Origin: Lacrimispora xylanolytica
Lineage (GTDB): Bacteria; Bacillota; Clostridia; Lachnospirales; Lachnospiraceae
Direction of reading: 5' to 3'
NCBI RefSeq assembly: GCF_026723765.1
Contig: NZ_CP113524.1
Span: 744,001-808,000, forward strand
Length of the DNA stretch: 64,000 nucleotides
Position numbers and translations under genes: made by a program. The notes below the pieces were generated by a model, which saw nothing but the letters and a program-made list of their open reading frames with translations, ran no database searches and was not told the origin of the DNA. This document shows, one piece after another, positions 25,738-37,315 of this stretch (position 1 is the first letter of the stretch; each line of letters starts with the position of its first letter).

Positions 25738-26346
25738 ATGATAGTAATGGAGATTGTACCCGTCGATAAACGCAGGAGTAAAGTCTTTCTTGATGAAGAC
25801 TTTGCTCTTGTTCTTTATAGAGGGGAAATAAATAGATTTGGGATTAAAGAAGGAGAAGAACTTTCCGAAGACACCTACCAGGAGATTCTTAAAGATGTTT
25901 TGTTTAAAAGAGCCAGAGAGCGGGTGCTTTATCTTTTAAAGGCTTCGGATAAGACAGAGCAGGAACTGGTAAGGAAGCTAAAGGATGGGGGTTACCCCAA
26001 AGAAGCCATTGAATATGCCGTTGGTTTTGTTAAGGAGCACCGGTTTATCAATGATGAGGATTATGGAAAACGGTACGTGGAATTTAATTCCAGGCGAAAG
26101 AGTGAGAAGCAGATTCAGTTCGAGCTTCAACGAAAAGGCCTGGACAAAGAGATGATCCGGGATATCTTAAAGGAACAGCCGGTGGATGAGGAAGCCCAGA
26201 TTCAGGCCTATATCCGGAAAAAGCGGATAGATCCACAGGAGCTGGACCGAAAGGAACGTTCCAAAGTGATGGCCTCCCTGGGAAGAAAAGGTTTCTCTTA
26301 CGAAGCGGTAAACCGTGTCTTAGGTGCGAATTTTGACGATATTTGA
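25738..26346 (+). CDS. recX: RecA regulator RecX
   Basis: Modulator of RecA filaments, 202 aa. Consists of three-helix repeats; recognisable segments are RARERVLYLLKASDKTEQEL and the repeat EFVKEHRFINDEDYG-like block FVKEHRFINDEDYGKRYV. No terminator separates it from recA, so cotranscription is likely. The start is ATG with AAGGGA seven bases upstream; a second ATG is at 25747. Confidence 0.9.
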   Translation: MIVMEIVPVDKRRSKVFLDEDFALVLYRGEINRFGIKEGEELSEDTYQEILKDVLFKRARERVLYLLKASDKTEQELVRKLKDGGYPKEAIEYAVGFVKEHRFINDEDYGKRYVEFNSRRKSEKQIQFELQRKGLDKEMIRDILKEQPVDEEAQIQAYIRKKRIDPQELDRKERSKVMASLGRKGFSYEAVNRVLGANFDDI

Positions 26347-26393
26347 CGAGAAGGAAATTGTGTATAAGTATACCGGAAACAAGGGTTAAATAC

Positions 26394-26422
26394 TTGACAT
26401 AATGTATAAAACAGTTTAAAAT
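26394..26422 (+). promoter_or_regulatory. Promoter of rny
   Basis: TTGACA (26394-26399), 17-bp spacer, TAAAAT (26417-26422), 50 bp before the start codon. Confidence 0.75.
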
Positions 26423-26471
26423 TGAAGTGTTGTATTGTTGTACAATGAAAATCTAATAAGGAGGTGCTCCT

Positions 26472-28025
26472 GTGTCAGTATTCACGACTGTATTGGTTGT
26501 AATTTTGGCATCATTAGTCGTCGCTTTTATTACCTGGTTTGCTGCGATTTCATATCGTAAGAATACCTATGAAAGTAAAATAGGTTCAGCAGAAGAAAAA
26601 TCCCGGGAAATAATAGATGAAGCATTAAAGACCGCTGAGACAAAGAAGCGTGAAGCTCTCCTTGAGGCAAAAGAAGAGTCAATAAAGACTAAGAATGAAC
26701 TGGAAAAAGAAACCAGGGAAAGAAGAGCTGAGCTTCAACGTTATGAAAGACGAGTACTAAGCAAGGAAGAAAACTTGGACAAGAAGTCTGAGGCTATGGA
26801 AAAACGAGAAGCAGGTCTTGCTGCTCGAGAGGACGCGCTGAATAAGAAAAATGCCGAAGTTGAATCATTATATGAAAAAGGCATTCAGGAACTGGAAAAA
26901 ATTTCCGGACTTACCTCCGAACAGGCAAAAGAATATCTTTTAAAATCTGTTGAAGATGATGTAAAACATGACACTGCGAAATTAATTAAGGAACTTGACA
27001 ACAAAGCTAAAGAAGAAGCCGATAAAAAGGCAAAGGAATACGTGGTCACAGCCATCCAAAGATGTGCTGCGGATCATGTGGCAGAAACTACAGTTTCTGT
27101 TGTACAGCTTCCTAACGATGAGATGAAAGGCAGGATCATCGGTAGAGAAGGCCGTAATATTCGTACGTTAGAGACCCTTACAGGTGTTGAACTCATTATT
27201 GATGATACCCCTGAGGCAGTTGTATTGTCCGGATTCGATCCGGTTCGTAGAGAAGTGGCCAGAATTGCATTGGAACGACTCATTGTGGATGGACGTATTC
27301 ACCCAGCCAGAATTGAGGAAATGGTAGAGAAGGCACAGAAAGAAGTAGAAACCAATATGCGTGAGGAAGGAGAGGCCGCCGCTCTTGAAGTGGGGATTCA
27401 TGGCCTTCATCCAGAACTCATCAGACTGCTTGGCAAGCTGAAATACAGGACAAGCTACGGACAGAATGCGTTAAAGCATTCCATGGAGGTTGCCCAGTTA
27501 TCCGGTTTATTAGCCGGAGAAATCGGACTTGATATCCGTATGGCCAAGCGTGCCGGTTTATTACATGACATCGGTAAAGCCGTTGACCATGAGATGGAAG
27601 GATCCCATATTCAGCTTGGTGTAGAGCTCTGCAGAAAGTATAAGGAATCTGCAATCGTGCTGAACACGGTAGAATCTCACCATGGCGACGTTGAGCCACA
27701 GAGCCTTATTGCCTGTATTTGCCAGGCAGCGGATACAATTTCTGCGGCAAGACCTGGAGCCAGAAGAGAGACTCTGGAGACATATACAAACAGATTAAAA
27801 CAGTTAGAAGATATTACCAACTCCTTTAAGGGAGTGGACAAGTCCTTCGCCATTCAGGCAGGACGTGAGGTTCGGATTATGGTAGTTCCCGATCAAATCA
27901 ACGATGATGATATGGTACTTTTAGCTCGTGATATTTCTAAGAAGATTGAAGAAGCCTTAGAGTATCCGGGACAGATCAAAGTCAATGTGATCCGGGAGTC
28001 CAGAGTAACAGATTACGCAAAGTAA
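26472..28025 (+). CDS. rny: Ribonuclease Y
   Basis: Membrane-anchored endoribonuclease that starts bulk mRNA decay, 517 aa. Order: N-terminal membrane helix ([17 protein letters not shown]), long coiled coil to about residue 180 rich in K/E, KH RNA-binding domain ([17 protein letters not shown]), HD domain ([18 protein letters not shown], with metal-binding His-Asp), and the conserved C-terminal region. Start is GTG with AGGAGG upstream. Placement next to recA-recX is common in Firmicutes. Confidence 0.96.
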   Translation: MSVFTTVLVVILASLVVAFITWFAAISYRKNTYESKIGSAEEKSREIIDEALKTAETKKREALLEAKEESIKTKNELEKETRERRAELQRYERRVLSKEENLDKKSEAMEKREAGLAAREDALNKKNAEVESLYEKGIQELEKISGLTSEQAKEYLLKSVEDDVKHDTAKLIKELDNKAKEEADKKAKEYVVTAIQRCAADHVAETTVSVVQLPNDEMKGRIIGREGRNIRTLETLTGVELIIDDTPEAVVLSGFDPVRREVARIALERLIVDGRIHPARIEEMVEKAQKEVETNMREEGEAAALEVGIHGLHPELIRLLGKLKYRTSYGQNALKHSMEVAQLSGLLAGEIGLDIRMAKRAGLLHDIGKAVDHEMEGSHIQLGVELCRKYKESAIVLNTVESHHGDVEPQSLIACICQAADTISAARPGARRETLETYTNRLKQLEDITNSFKGVDKSFAIQAGREVRIMVVPDQINDDDMVLLARDISKKIEEALEYPGQIKVNVIRESRVTDYAK

Positions 28026-28031
28026 AAATAG

Positions 28032-28073
28032 TGCCCTAAAACCGTATAATTTTAGATGTGCGGTTTTAGGGCA
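28032..28073 (+). terminator. Hairpin after rny
   Basis: Perfect 13-bp inverted repeat TGCCCTAAAACCG with a 16-base loop; the T-tract is short (GTTTC). It ends 25 bp before the next gene's start. Confidence 0.7.
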
Positions 28074-28097
28074 TGTTTCATGTCGGAGGACGAATAC

Positions 28098-29537
28098 GTG
28101 AAACAAAGATTGAAAACATTGCTGTGCTGTCTATTGATCAGCCAGCTATTTCTTATAACGGTATACGCAAAGCCGGACTGGCCGTCAGACACTGACATCC
28201 AGGCAGAAGCCGGTATTGTGATCGATGCAGATTCGGGAGCAGTCATATTTGGAAAAAATATGCATGGACAATATCCCCCTGCCAGTATCACGAAAATTTT
28301 GACCGCGTTGGTGGTGCTTGAGCATGCCAAGCCCGATGACATGGTTACCTTTTCCAAGGATTCGGTATTTAATGTGGAAGCAGGGAGCGGTAACAAATTA
28401 AATGTAACAGACGGCGATAAGCTTTCTGTAGAAGATTGTCTTTATTCTCTCATCCTTCATTCCTGCAATCAGGCAGCCAATGCCCTTGCAGAGCACGTGG
28501 CAGGAAGCAGAGAAGATTTTGTGAAGATGATGAATGAGAAGCTGGAGGAGATTGGCTGCGTAGAAAGCCATTTTGACAATCCTTCCGGGCTTAACGGAGA
28601 CACTCAGTATGTATCTGCTTACGATATGGCACTTATTGCAAAGGCAGCATACGGCAACAAAAAGCTGGTGGAGATCAGCTCTGCTTTAAGCCATAAGATT
28701 CCTCCTACCACCAACAATCCGGAGGGACTTACGATTTACAATGAGCACCGTCTGGTGAAAACAAAAGATACTGCCAGCGAGTTTTATTTCCCTTCTGCCG
28801 TAGCCGGAAAGACGGGGTATTTAATCAAAGCAGGCAATACGCTGGTGACATATGCGGAGCAGGATGGAAGAAGACTGATTTCCGTAGTGTTAAAGGGAAG
28901 TCCAAGACAGTATTTTATCGACGGTAAGAATCTATTGCAGTTTGGATACGATCGTTTTCAGAATTTTAAGATAGAAGAGAATGAAACTTCCTATACCAAG
29001 GGAGAGGAAGCGGTTAAAGTAGGGGATAAGAGCTTTCAGCCCTCTGACTTGGAGCTTCAGACAAATCAGTTTATTACTCTTCCAAAGGATGCCAAGTTTT
29101 CCGATGCAGATAAAGCACTGGTTACTGACCTTCCAAAGGATAGTCCAAAGGGAGCCGTTGCACTGATCCAATATACTTATAATGACAGAAAAGTAGGTCA
29201 GGCTTACTTAATATCTAAAACTGGTACCACAGACCCAAGTCAGCCAACGGATGAGGGAACCAAGGAGCCGGCTTCCACTGAAGGAAGCAAGGAGCTGCCA
29301 GCCTCTGGAGTCAAGATGTCAGGCGGAAAGGGCATAGGCCTTTTGGCTGCTGGCCTTTTAGGAATTCTGGCCGTTGTTGGAGCTGGAGCTGGATTCGTTA
29401 TTTATAAAAGAAAAAAGGAATTCAGGGAAAGCGAGCTTCGGAGAGAAGAGCGGAGACGTCGCCTGAGAGCTGATGGTGATACAGAAGCTTTTGAACGCAT
29501 GTTAAAAGAGCGCCGCAATACAAAAGGAAAAAAATAA
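28098..29537 (+). CDS. D-alanyl-D-alanine carboxypeptidase (PBP5/DacF type)
   Basis: Penicillin-binding D,D-carboxypeptidase, 479 aa, acting outside the membrane on peptidoglycan stem peptides. A signal sequence occupies residues 1-24. Catalytic motifs are SITK (63-66), SCN (122-124) and KTG (238-240). A PBP5-type beta domain follows, then a Ser/Thr/Pro-rich linker, a single membrane helix near residue 420 and a basic charged tail of about 50 residues. GTG at 28098 has GGAGG at the right distance; the frame's upstream ATG at 28056 lies inside the rny hairpin. An LPASG stretch precedes the helix. Confidence 0.9.
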   Translation: MKQRLKTLLCCLLISQLFLITVYAKPDWPSDTDIQAEAGIVIDADSGAVIFGKNMHGQYPPASITKILTALVVLEHAKPDDMVTFSKDSVFNVEAGSGNKLNVTDGDKLSVEDCLYSLILHSCNQAANALAEHVAGSREDFVKMMNEKLEEIGCVESHFDNPSGLNGDTQYVSAYDMALIAKAAYGNKKLVEISSALSHKIPPTTNNPEGLTIYNEHRLVKTKDTASEFYFPSAVAGKTGYLIKAGNTLVTYAEQDGRRLISVVLKGSPRQYFIDGKNLLQFGYDRFQNFKIEENETSYTKGEEAVKVGDKSFQPSDLELQTNQFITLPKDAKFSDADKALVTDLPKDSPKGAVALIQYTYNDRKVGQAYLISKTGTTDPSQPTDEGTKEPASTEGSKELPASGVKMSGGKGIGLLAAGLLGILAVVGAGAGFVIYKRKKEFRESELRREERRRRLRADGDTEAFERMLKERRNTKGKK

Positions 29538-29543
29538 ACAATG

Positions 29544-29575
29544 AAAAAGACCAGCTGGGGTAGCTGGTCTTTTTT
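29544..29575 (+). terminator. Terminator of the carboxypeptidase gene
   Basis: AAAAAGACCAGCT-GGGGT-complement with six T, beginning seven bases after the stop codon. Confidence 0.9.
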
Positions 29576-29843
29576 CGGAGAAGGTATTTCGTTTCTTATG
29601 GGGTGTAGCAAAAACTATATAATGTATTGGGGGGGTTACAAATATAATATAACCGAATTGAGAAAAAAAGTGTCAACAAAAATTCATAAATATAAAAAGC
29701 ATAATTGTGTAGTTTGTCTAATGGTCTGTTAAATTGCATAATAATATATAATAAAAAAGGAAACATCACTAGTTTTTGTGATTATTTTGCATGATTCATG
29801 ATAAACAATCTGGTATCTATCAAATTGATAAAAAATTAACCAA

Positions 29844-30027
29844 CTATCTCTCTATTCTATCAGCAATCTGCTGTAAGCCACAAATTGATTCAATGGATTT
29901 TCCCATTTTAACAGCATGTCCTGCATGTCTTAAGTGTTCCCATAATATAGATGATAAAGGAAGTCTGAGCTTCTTGTAATAACTACCAAATGTGATAAAA
30001 TAATGAAAAACAACTTGTGCAATGGTG
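29844..30027 (-). other. Possible gene relic in the gap before the arabinose operon
   Basis: The 29576-30097 gap is AT-rich. On the minus strand about 60 codons stay open, ending in a protein-like stretch (SSILWEHLRHAGHAVKMG, then LQQIADRIER and stop), but with no start codon or Shine-Dalgarno. It may be the tail of a decayed gene. A plus-strand frame at 29791-29979 looks less protein-like. Apart from the operon promoter and operator, nothing else is seen. Confidence 0.2.
29974..30001 (+). promoter_or_regulatory. Promoter of the arabinose operon
   Basis: TTGTAA (29974-29979), 16-bp spacer, TAAAAT (29996-30001). The predicted start near 30008 places the AraR site just downstream of it. Confidence 0.6.
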
Positions 30028-30036
30028 CGTACAAGT
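30021..30036. promoter_or_regulatory. Candidate AraR operator
   Basis: AATGGTGCGTACAAGT matches 12 of 16 positions of the Bacillus-type AraR box ATTTGTACGTACAAAT, including the core GT-CGTACAA. A larger inverted repeat AACTTGT-N12-ACAAGTT (30012-30037) encloses it. The site lies between promoter and first gene of an operon that itself encodes AraR. Confidence 0.65.
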
Positions 30037-30097
30037 TATACATTGATAGTAAGAGGATGTTTGATCCATCTTACGGAAAGAGCAGGAGGTAAAACTT

Positions 30098-32306
<2,209 letters not shown>

Positions 32307-32328
32307 ATAAAAGTAAGGGGGTAATCTT

Positions 32329-33822
32329 ATGGTAAGTAAAGAATATAAATTCTGGTTTGCAACTGGTTCCCAGGATCTCTATGGGGAAGAGTGCCTGAGA
32401 AATGTGGCAGAGCATTCTGCTATTATTACAGAGCGTTTAAACGCCTGCGGTTTTCTGCCATTTCCGGTGGTATTAAAGCCCGTACTCATTGACAACACTT
32501 CCATCCGCACCCTGTTTCATCAGGCCAATGACGATGAGACTTGTGCCGGAGTTATTACCTGGATGCATACCTTTTCTCCAGCGAAATCATGGATCTTAGG
32601 ACTTCAGGAATACAGAAAGCCGCTGCTTCATTTACATACCCAGTTCAACCAGGAGATTCCTTATGACTCCATTGACATGGATTTCATGAATGAGAACCAG
32701 TCTGCCCATGGAGACCGGGAATTCGGACATATGGTAACACGAATGGGAATGGCAAGAAAGGTGATTGCTGGCTTCTGGGATGAGGAAGGTGTCCAGAGAC
32801 GAATCGGTGACTGGATGCGTACCGCAATCGGAGTGATGGAAAGCAGTCATGTCCGGGTGGTCCGGGTGGCAGATAACATGAGAAATGTTGCTGTTACCGA
32901 AGGAGATAAGGTAGAGGCACAGTTAAAGTTTGGCTGGGAGATTGATGCCTATCCGGTCAGTGAGATCACAGACTTTGTAAAGGATGTAAAAGAGGGCGAG
33001 GTATCTTCTCTGGTAGAAGAATATTACAGCCGTTATGAAATCCTGACTGAAGGAAGAAGCCCGGAGGAGTTTAAAGCTCATGTGGCAGCTCAGGCAAGGA
33101 TTGAGCTGGGATTTGAACAGTTCCTGAGGGAAAAGAATTATCAGGCCATTGTCACCCATTTTGGGGATCTTGGAGCATTGCAGCAGCTTCCGGGCCTTGC
33201 CATCCAGCGTCTGATGGAAAAGGGCTATGGCTTTGGAGCGGAAGGTGACTGGAAGACTGCTGCCATGGTACGCTTAATGAAGCTTATGACCTCTGGAATA
33301 AAGGATGCCAAGGGTACCTCCTTTATGGAGGATTATACCTACAACTTAGTTCCTGGTAAGGAAGGAATTCTACAGGCCCATATGCTGGAGGTATGTCCAA
33401 GCATTGCAGACGGCAAGGTTGGAATTCGAGTAAATCCCCTTTCAATGGGCAATAAGGAAGATCCGGCGCGCCTTGTATTTACAGCAAAAGAGGGGAAAGG
33501 AATTGCTACCTCCCTCATTGATCTTGGAAACAGATTCCGTCTTATTATCAATACCGTAAACTGCAAAAAGACAGAAAAGCCGATGCCAAAGCTTCCAGTG
33601 GCAACTGCCTTCTGGACTCCGGAGCCAAATTTAATCACCGGAGCAGAGAGCTGGATTCTGGCTGGAGGTGCTCACCATACGGCATTTTCCTATGACCTGA
33701 AGCCAGAGCAGATGGGAGACTGGGCAGAAGCCATGGGAATTGAAGCTGTTTTCATTGATGAGAATACAACCATACGTGGTTTAAAGAACGAATTGAAATG
33801 GAATTCGGTAGTGTACCGCTAA
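32329..33822 (+). CDS. araA: L-arabinose isomerase
   Basis: Converts L-arabinose to L-ribulose, 497 aa. The family pattern is clear from KFWFATGSQDLYGEE at the N-terminus, WMHTFSPAKSWI, THFGDLGALQQLPG and the C-terminal LAGGAHHTAFSY; metal-binding Glu/His residues lie in these blocks. AGGGGG precedes the ATG. It is 22 bp after abfA and is followed by a GC-rich hairpin before araB. Confidence 0.97.
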   Translation: MVSKEYKFWFATGSQDLYGEECLRNVAEHSAIITERLNACGFLPFPVVLKPVLIDNTSIRTLFHQANDDETCAGVITWMHTFSPAKSWILGLQEYRKPLLHLHTQFNQEIPYDSIDMDFMNENQSAHGDREFGHMVTRMGMARKVIAGFWDEEGVQRRIGDWMRTAIGVMESSHVRVVRVADNMRNVAVTEGDKVEAQLKFGWEIDAYPVSEITDFVKDVKEGEVSSLVEEYYSRYEILTEGRSPEEFKAHVAAQARIELGFEQFLREKNYQAIVTHFGDLGALQQLPGLAIQRLMEKGYGFGAEGDWKTAAMVRLMKLMTSGIKDAKGTSFMEDYTYNLVPGKEGILQAHMLEVCPSIADGKVGIRVNPLSMGNKEDPARLVFTAKEGKGIATSLIDLGNRFRLIINTVNCKKTEKPMPKLPVATAFWTPEPNLITGAESWILAGGAHHTAFSYDLKPEQMGDWAEAMGIEAVFIDENTTIRGLKNELKWNSVVYR

Positions 33823-33833
33823 GAACTTGATGG

Positions 33834-33865
33834 GGTCCGCCTCCTTAAGGGGGCGGGCCTATTTT
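33834..33865 (+). terminator. Intra-operon hairpin between araA and araB
   Basis: Eleven-base-pair stem (two G-U) with TTAA loop, 33834-33859, followed by TATTTT. Strong stem but weak U-tract, so it may reduce readthrough or stabilise the upstream mRNA instead of stopping transcription fully. Confidence 0.6.
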
Positions 33866-33881
33866 AAAGGAGGGGTCCAAA

Positions 33882-35480
33882 ATGAAAGGAAACGATATCC
33901 AAACAGCAATCAGGGAAGGCAAAACAGCACTTGGAATTGAGCTTGGTTCTACCAGAATCAAAGCAGTATTAGTGGATGAAGACCATAACCCCATTGCTTC
34001 TGGCAGTCATGATTGGGAAAATAAGTATGAAAATGGAGTATGGACGTATTCCATACCTGATATCTGGCGTGGAGTACAGGACAGCTACCAGAAGATGGCA
34101 AAGGAAGTAAAGGAAACCTACGGGGAAACCCTCACCACCATTGGCGCGATCTGTTTTTCTGCCATGATGCATGGATATATGGCTTTTGACAAGGAAGGGG
34201 AAATACTGGTTCCTTTCCGTACGTGGAGAAATACCATGACTGGAGAGGCCTCCCAAAAGCTGACTGATATTTTTTCCTATCATATTCCTCAAAGATGGAG
34301 CATTGCCCATCTCTATCAGGCGATTCTAAATAAGGAAGACCACGTTTCAGCCATAGATTATCTCATTACCCTGGAAGGCTACGTTCACTGGAAGCTTACA
34401 GGAAAGCGGGTGCTTGGTATCGGAGACTGTGCGGGTATGTTTCCTGTTGACAGCACCACAAAGGATTATTATGAGCGGATGGTGGAACAGTTTGATTCCC
34501 TCATTGAACCGGAAGGACTTCCCTGGAAGCTTAGAGATATTATGCCAAAGGTCTTAACCGCAGGGGAAGAAGCCGGTACATTGACCGAGGAGGGAGCTAC
34601 CCTTCTTGATGTCAGCGGCAATCTGAAAGCAGGAATCCCTCTTTGTCCGCCGGAAGGAGATGCAGGAACCGGAATGACGGCTACCAACAGTGTCGCCAGA
34701 AGAACGGGAAATGTGTCCGCAGGAACCAGTGTATTTGCCATGGTCGTACTGGAAAAGGAGCTTTCCAAGGTTTATGAGGAAATAGACCTTGTTACTACAC
34801 CGGCAGGAGATTCTGTGGCAATGGTACACTGCAATAACTGTACTTCAGATTTAAATGCCTGGGTTTCTCTGTTTGAGGAGTTTGCTGAGGCTATGGGAAT
34901 GAAGACCGATAAGAATACTTTATTTTCCACTCTTTATCAAAAAGCTTTGGAGGGAGATAAGGATGGAGGCGGTCTCTTATCTTACGGCTATTTATCCGGG
35001 GAGCATATCACCCATTTTGAAGAGGGAAGGCCATTGTTTGTCCGTACACCTAACAGCCGTTTCAATCTGGCTAACTTTATGAGAGTACATCTTTATACTG
35101 CTCTTGGAGCATTAAAGGTAGGCATGGAAATTCTCTATGAGGAAGGTGTTAAGCTTGATGTGCTTCTGGGCCATGGAGGTTTATTTAAGACAAAAGGCGT
35201 AGGGCAGAGCATTATGGCAGCAGCCATGAACGTTCCGGTCTCGGTTATGGAAACAGCAGGAGAAGGCGGTGCCTGGGGAGCAGCTCTTTTGGCTTCCTAC
35301 ATGATCCGAAAGGATGAAGGAGAGACTTTAGATCATTACCTGGCCCAAAAGGTATTCCATGGGGAAACTGGTACGGTGATAAAGCCGGATGCACAGGACG
35401 AAGCCGGATTTAATGTATTCATGGAGAGGTATAAAGCCGGGCTTTCCATCGAGCGGGCAGCCCTGGATTATATGAAATAA
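33882..35480 (+). CDS. araB: Ribulokinase, FGGY family
   Basis: Phosphorylates L-ribulose with ATP, 532 aa, FGGY carbohydrate kinase. The N-terminal phosphate-loop-like [15 protein letters not shown] and the C-terminal [18 protein letters not shown] and [14 protein letters not shown] segments are typical of the ATPase core. It belongs to the clostridial ribulokinase branch rather than close E. coli AraB type; assignment to ribulose is by position between araA and araD. AAAGGAGG precedes the ATG. Confidence 0.9.
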   Translation: MKGNDIQTAIREGKTALGIELGSTRIKAVLVDEDHNPIASGSHDWENKYENGVWTYSIPDIWRGVQDSYQKMAKEVKETYGETLTTIGAICFSAMMHGYMAFDKEGEILVPFRTWRNTMTGEASQKLTDIFSYHIPQRWSIAHLYQAILNKEDHVSAIDYLITLEGYVHWKLTGKRVLGIGDCAGMFPVDSTTKDYYERMVEQFDSLIEPEGLPWKLRDIMPKVLTAGEEAGTLTEEGATLLDVSGNLKAGIPLCPPEGDAGTGMTATNSVARRTGNVSAGTSVFAMVVLEKELSKVYEEIDLVTTPAGDSVAMVHCNNCTSDLNAWVSLFEEFAEAMGMKTDKNTLFSTLYQKALEGDKDGGGLLSYGYLSGEHITHFEEGRPLFVRTPNSRFNLANFMRVHLYTALGALKVGMEILYEEGVKLDVLLGHGGLFKTKGVGQSIMAAAMNVPVSVMETAGEGGAWGAALLASYMIRKDEGETLDHYLAQKVFHGETGTVIKPDAQDEAGFNVFMERYKAGLSIERAALDYMK

Positions 35481-35507
35481 TACCACAGACAGAAAGGCGG
35501 AGAGAAT

Positions 35508-36203
35508 ATGCTGGAAGAATTAAAACGTGTTGTGTACGAAGCAAATATGGAGCTGCCACGAAAAGGGCTTATTACATATACCTGGGGAAATGTCAGCGGG
35601 ATTGACCGGGGGAGGGGGCTTTTTGTAATCAAGCCCAGCGGAGTGGATTATGAAAAACTGAAACCGGAAGATATGGTAGTTATGGACCTGTTGGGAAATA
35701 AGGTGGAGGGAGATTTAAATCCCTCCTCTGATACCGCCACTCATTTGGAGCTTTATAAGGCTTTTGAGGCGGTAGGAGGGATTGTTCATACTCATTCTCC
35801 TATGGCAACCTCCTGGGCTCAGGCTGGCCGGGCTCTGCCCTGTTATGGAACTACTCATGCCGATTATTTCTACGGCGAGATTCCATGTGCCAGGAATCTG
35901 ACCGAGGAAGAGATTGAAGAAGGGTATGAGAAAAACACGGGAATGGTAATCATTGAGACCTTCCAGGGGAAAAATCCCATGCACGTACCTGGGGTCCTCT
36001 GTAAAAATCATGGTCCATTTACCTGGGGAACGGATGCAGACAATGCGGTTCATAATGCAGTGGTCTTAGAAGAAATTGCAAAAATGAACCTGATGACAGA
36101 ACTTTTAAATCCCAATATCATTCCTGCACCTCAGTGCATGCAGGATAAGCATTTCATGCGCAAACATGGCCCTAATGCCTATTACGGGCAGAAAAAATCG
36201 TAA
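35508..36203 (+). CDS. araD: L-ribulose-5-phosphate 4-epimerase
   Basis: Zinc class II aldolase-fold epimerase giving D-xylulose 5-phosphate, 231 aa. Active-site and metal residues are visible in [25 protein letters not shown], the [13 protein letters not shown] block (zinc His pair) and [10 protein letters not shown] (third zinc His). AGGCGGAGAG lies before the ATG. The araR start codon follows the stop by 10 bp, so the two are coupled. Confidence 0.96.
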   Translation: MLEELKRVVYEANMELPRKGLITYTWGNVSGIDRGRGLFVIKPSGVDYEKLKPEDMVVMDLLGNKVEGDLNPSSDTATHLELYKAFEAVGGIVHTHSPMATSWAQAGRALPCYGTTHADYFYGEIPCARNLTEEEIEEGYEKNTGMVIIETFQGKNPMHVPGVLCKNHGPFTWGTDADNAVHNAVVLEEIAKMNLMTELLNPNIIPAPQCMQDKHFMRKHGPNAYYGQKKS

Positions 36204-36213
36204 GGAGCTTTCT

Positions 36214-37314
36214 ATGGCAGAGGACAGTGGTAAGACAAAATACTATGTATTGATGGAAGAATTAAAGCAGGATATCATATCCGGGAAACGAAAGCCAGGA
36301 GATCGTCTGCCATCTGAAAATGAATTATCTGCCTCCTGTCACGTAAGCCGCCACACGGTGAGAAAAGCACTTTCCATTCTGGAGCAGGAAGGCTTTATTG
36401 AGGCGGAGCATGGCCGGGGCACCTTTGTCTCCAGAAAGGCAGGAGGAAAAAAGGGCTCCGGCAATGTAGCGGTCATTACCACCTATTTGTCGGACTATAT
36501 ATTTCCCAGGCTGATTCAGGGAATTGACAGCGTGCTTACGGCAGGGGGATACAGCATTATCCTTAAGAATACCGGAAACAGCAGGTTAAAAGAAAGCAAA
36601 TGTCTGGAGGAAATACTGGAAAAGGATATTGACGGCCTAATCATTGAACCCAGCAAAAGTGAGATCATGTGCGGTCATAAGGGGCTTTACGACAAGCTGG
36701 ATTTCTATCAGATTCCATACGTGTTCATTCAGGGGTATTACTCCCAGATGAAGCATAAGCCCCATATTCTTATGGACGACTGCATGGGGGGATATCTGGT
36801 GACGAAATACTTAAGAGATCTGGGGCATGAGCATATCCTGGGTATCTTTAAGGCAGATGATATTCAGGGCAGGGACAGGCATAAGGGATATGTAAAGGCC
36901 CTCCAGGAAACAGGGATCTTCTATGATCCTGATATGGTAATCTGGTTTCATACGGAAGACCGGACGGTGAAGCCTTCAGAGGTATTAAAATATTTGCTGG
37001 AAGAAGGAAGAGTGATAGACGGAATCGTCTGCTACAATGACCAGATCGCTCTGGAGATTATTAAGACACTTGAAAAATGCGGATTGTCTGTGCCAAAGGA
37101 CATATCAGTAACTGGCTATGATAATTCCTTTATTGCAGAGAATGGAATGGTAAAGCTGACTACCATCGCCCACCCCCAGGAGCGGCTGGGGGCTATGGCA
37201 GCAGAACTTCTTTTGGAGAAGATTGACGGCATACCAGATGAGGAAAGCCGGGTAGAGAGGATATTAAAGCCGGACCTTGTGATCCGTGAATCCTGCAGGG
37301 AACGAAAGGGTTGA
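36214..37314 (+). CDS. araR: Arabinose-responsive repressor AraR (GntR-LacI type)
   Basis: Repressor of 366 aa. Residues about 10-75 are a GntR-type winged helix (GDRLPSENELSASCHVSRHT, then VRKALSILEQEGFIEAEHGRG). Residues about 90-360 are a LacI/periplasmic-binding-protein effector domain (GNVAVITTYLSDYIFP, VTGYDNSFIAE). This chimera is characteristic of AraR, released from DNA by arabinose. AAGGAG before the ATG at 36214 marks the start; the open frame back to 36166 is the end of araD. Last gene of the operon, so it is autoregulated through the operator near 30028. Its stop codon is one base from the convergent MFS gene. Confidence 0.93.
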   Translation: MAEDSGKTKYYVLMEELKQDIISGKRKPGDRLPSENELSASCHVSRHTVRKALSILEQEGFIEAEHGRGTFVSRKAGGKKGSGNVAVITTYLSDYIFPRLIQGIDSVLTAGGYSIILKNTGNSRLKESKCLEEILEKDIDGLIIEPSKSEIMCGHKGLYDKLDFYQIPYVFIQGYYSQMKHKPHILMDDCMGGYLVTKYLRDLGHEHILGIFKADDIQGRDRHKGYVKALQETGIFYDPDMVIWFHTEDRTVKPSEVLKYLLEEGRVIDGIVCYNDQIALEIIKTLEKCGLSVPKDISVTGYDNSFIAENGMVKLTTIAHPQERLGAMAAELLLEKIDGIPDEESRVERILKPDLVIRESCRERKG

Positions 37315-37315
37315 C

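Noticed and set aside
29300-29316. LPASG in the carboxypeptidase as a sortase signal
   Set aside because: The helix is followed by a long charged tail of about 50 residues instead of the short basic end of sortase substrates; a plain membrane anchor is more likely.
29791-29979. Plus-strand frame of 62 codons upstream of the arabinose operon
   Set aside because: No Shine-Dalgarno, atypical composition, and its 3' part overlaps the operon promoter; the minus-strand frame reads more like protein, and even that lacks a start.
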